The position numbers and the translations under genes were made by a program. A DNA stretch of 64,000 bases from Rallus limicola (lineage: Eukaryota; Chordata; Aves; Gruiformes; Rallidae): the NCBI GenBank assembly GCA_022605955.1, contig JAKCOZ010000002.1:73264783-73328782 (forward strand). Direction: 5' to 3'. A model generated the notes under the pieces. It was not told the DNA's origin. It searched no databases and worked only from the letters and a program-made list of their open reading frames with translations. Below, piece after piece: positions 62,986-64,000 of this stretch. Within the stretch, counting starts at the first letter, position 1. Each line of letters starts with the position of its first letter.

Positions 62986-64000
62986 TATATCTATGGAGCT
63001 TGAATCAAGAGCTCTGAGGAGCTGCATCACAGTTTACAGCAACTAATGTCATGCTTGCCATTAGCAACTGCTGTGGAGGTTTTTTTTATTCATTATTTAT
63101 TAATCTTTAAATCTGATCCAGAACATATATTTGGTTCTGAACACCTGGATTATGTTACATGATCTGATTTAGTCATTAAAATCAGTTATAAAATTTCTCT
63201 TTTTTCAGCAGTGCAGGATTAAGGCTTCAGTAATGTAGTACTTACAAAGAATGAGGAGAGTGCCAGTGTTCTCCAGTGCATTTCTCAAAAAGGAGAAACT
63301 AATGAAAGAATTAGTAGATAAGAGAATTGAAAAAGAACACTTGCTCAATGTGCTTGTACCATTGTACAAAGTAGTTCCTTGGTAGAGGACCTTAAGATCA
63401 GTTGTTCAGTACTAAACCCACAAGAATCACATTGGTTCTAGGTTACAGATTAGTAGGTCAGGGCTGCCGCTTCAGCGTGGTGGTGATGAGCTCAGTTCTG
63501 TAAGCAGCAGGCTGTTCTCCAAACCCCAAAACTCATGACTGCAAATAGCAGGTAAGTTACTGTGCCCTTGGTAGGATTCACAGCAGAGGGCAAGGGAGCT
63601 GCCAGAGCTGTTCTCTAAGAGAGACTTGCTGGGAACACTTCTGCACCGCAGAATCTGTCTGCTCTTCCCATAGCTCAGGGTTGTATCCAGTCTGGTGTTA
63701 ACCTGCACACAGTAGTGGTTTACTACTGAGAGGGGCCTCTTTTGCCTTCAGTTGTGGGGACTTAATATTTGTCAAAATACAGACATAAAAGGAAAAACAG
63801 ATAATTGTGTGTGAACAAGAACAAAGCAGGGATATATAAATATTGTGTGTTCAGAATCCAGCTGGGAATCACTGCAGTGTTAACGGGTGCGGATTCCATG
63901 AGGCTGTTACAGACTTGAGACACACTGGGCTCTCCTGGGGAAATCAGTCATTTGTGACTGAACTGAACATAGCAAGAGCTTCTGTTTTTAATACTGAAGG
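62986..64000. other. CFAP97: Right-edge intronic sequence, nothing recognised
   Basis: AT-rich unique sequence after the CR1 copy. It holds a 44-codon open frame (63251-63385) with no supporting similarity, and no repeat, exon or RNA gene that I can identify. Confidence 0.6.

Noticed and set aside
62803..63030. 75-codon minus-strand open frame
   Set aside because: It is a CR1 ORF2 remnant in a truncated LINE copy.
63251..63385. 44-codon open frame rich in Lys/Glu
   Set aside because: It looked exon-like for CFAP97 but has no match to the expected LLKRLEAVKP block and no acceptor in the right phase; most likely chance.

Overview
This is nuclear DNA from a bird. At least a dozen copies or fragments of the avian LINE CR1 lie along the window, many ending in the family's typical 3' tail. 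Fragments of avian endogenous-retrovirus LTRs are also present, and two vertebrate genes are split into short exons by long introns. There are no bacterial-style operons, CRISPR arrays or recognisable tRNA/rRNA genes. Most of the sequence is intron or intergenic DNA.

Left half (1-25.4 kb, minus strand): the 5' part of SNX25, a membrane-anchored sorting nexin. Three coding exons are visible and join in frame with consensus splice sites. Exon 1 (24715-24278) encodes an acidic, low-complexity N-terminus and two hydrophobic segments. Exon 2 (11982-11898) contains the methionine that begins the shorter protein model I recall for human. Exon 3 (3121-2905) starts the PXA domain. The gene continues past the left edge. 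Its promoter is a strong CpG island (about 24.08-25.38 kb).

Middle (25.4-32.4 kb): an intergenic spacer with CR1 copies, then a degenerate minisatellite of roughly 26 bp period (31.25-31.75 kb) that abuts a second CpG island (31.78-32.33 kb). This island is the likely promoter of the divergent gene.

Right half (32.4-64 kb, plus strand): CFAP97 (KIAA1430, Hemingway homologue). Three coding exons are visible (43046-43907, 44020-44091, 55021-55283), giving 399 codons; the C-terminal exon(s) lie beyond the right edge. The SNX25/CFAP97 head-to-head order matches what I recall of human 4q35.

No undescribed system of the kind hinted at is evident. The most notable local oddity is in CFAP97. A 23-bp tandem duplication copies the splice donor of the first coding exon, at the start of an intron of only 112 bp, and part of that intron looks like former coding sequence. 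The promoter-adjacent minisatellite and an LTR with a preserved polyadenylation signal and purine tract are secondary points of interest.
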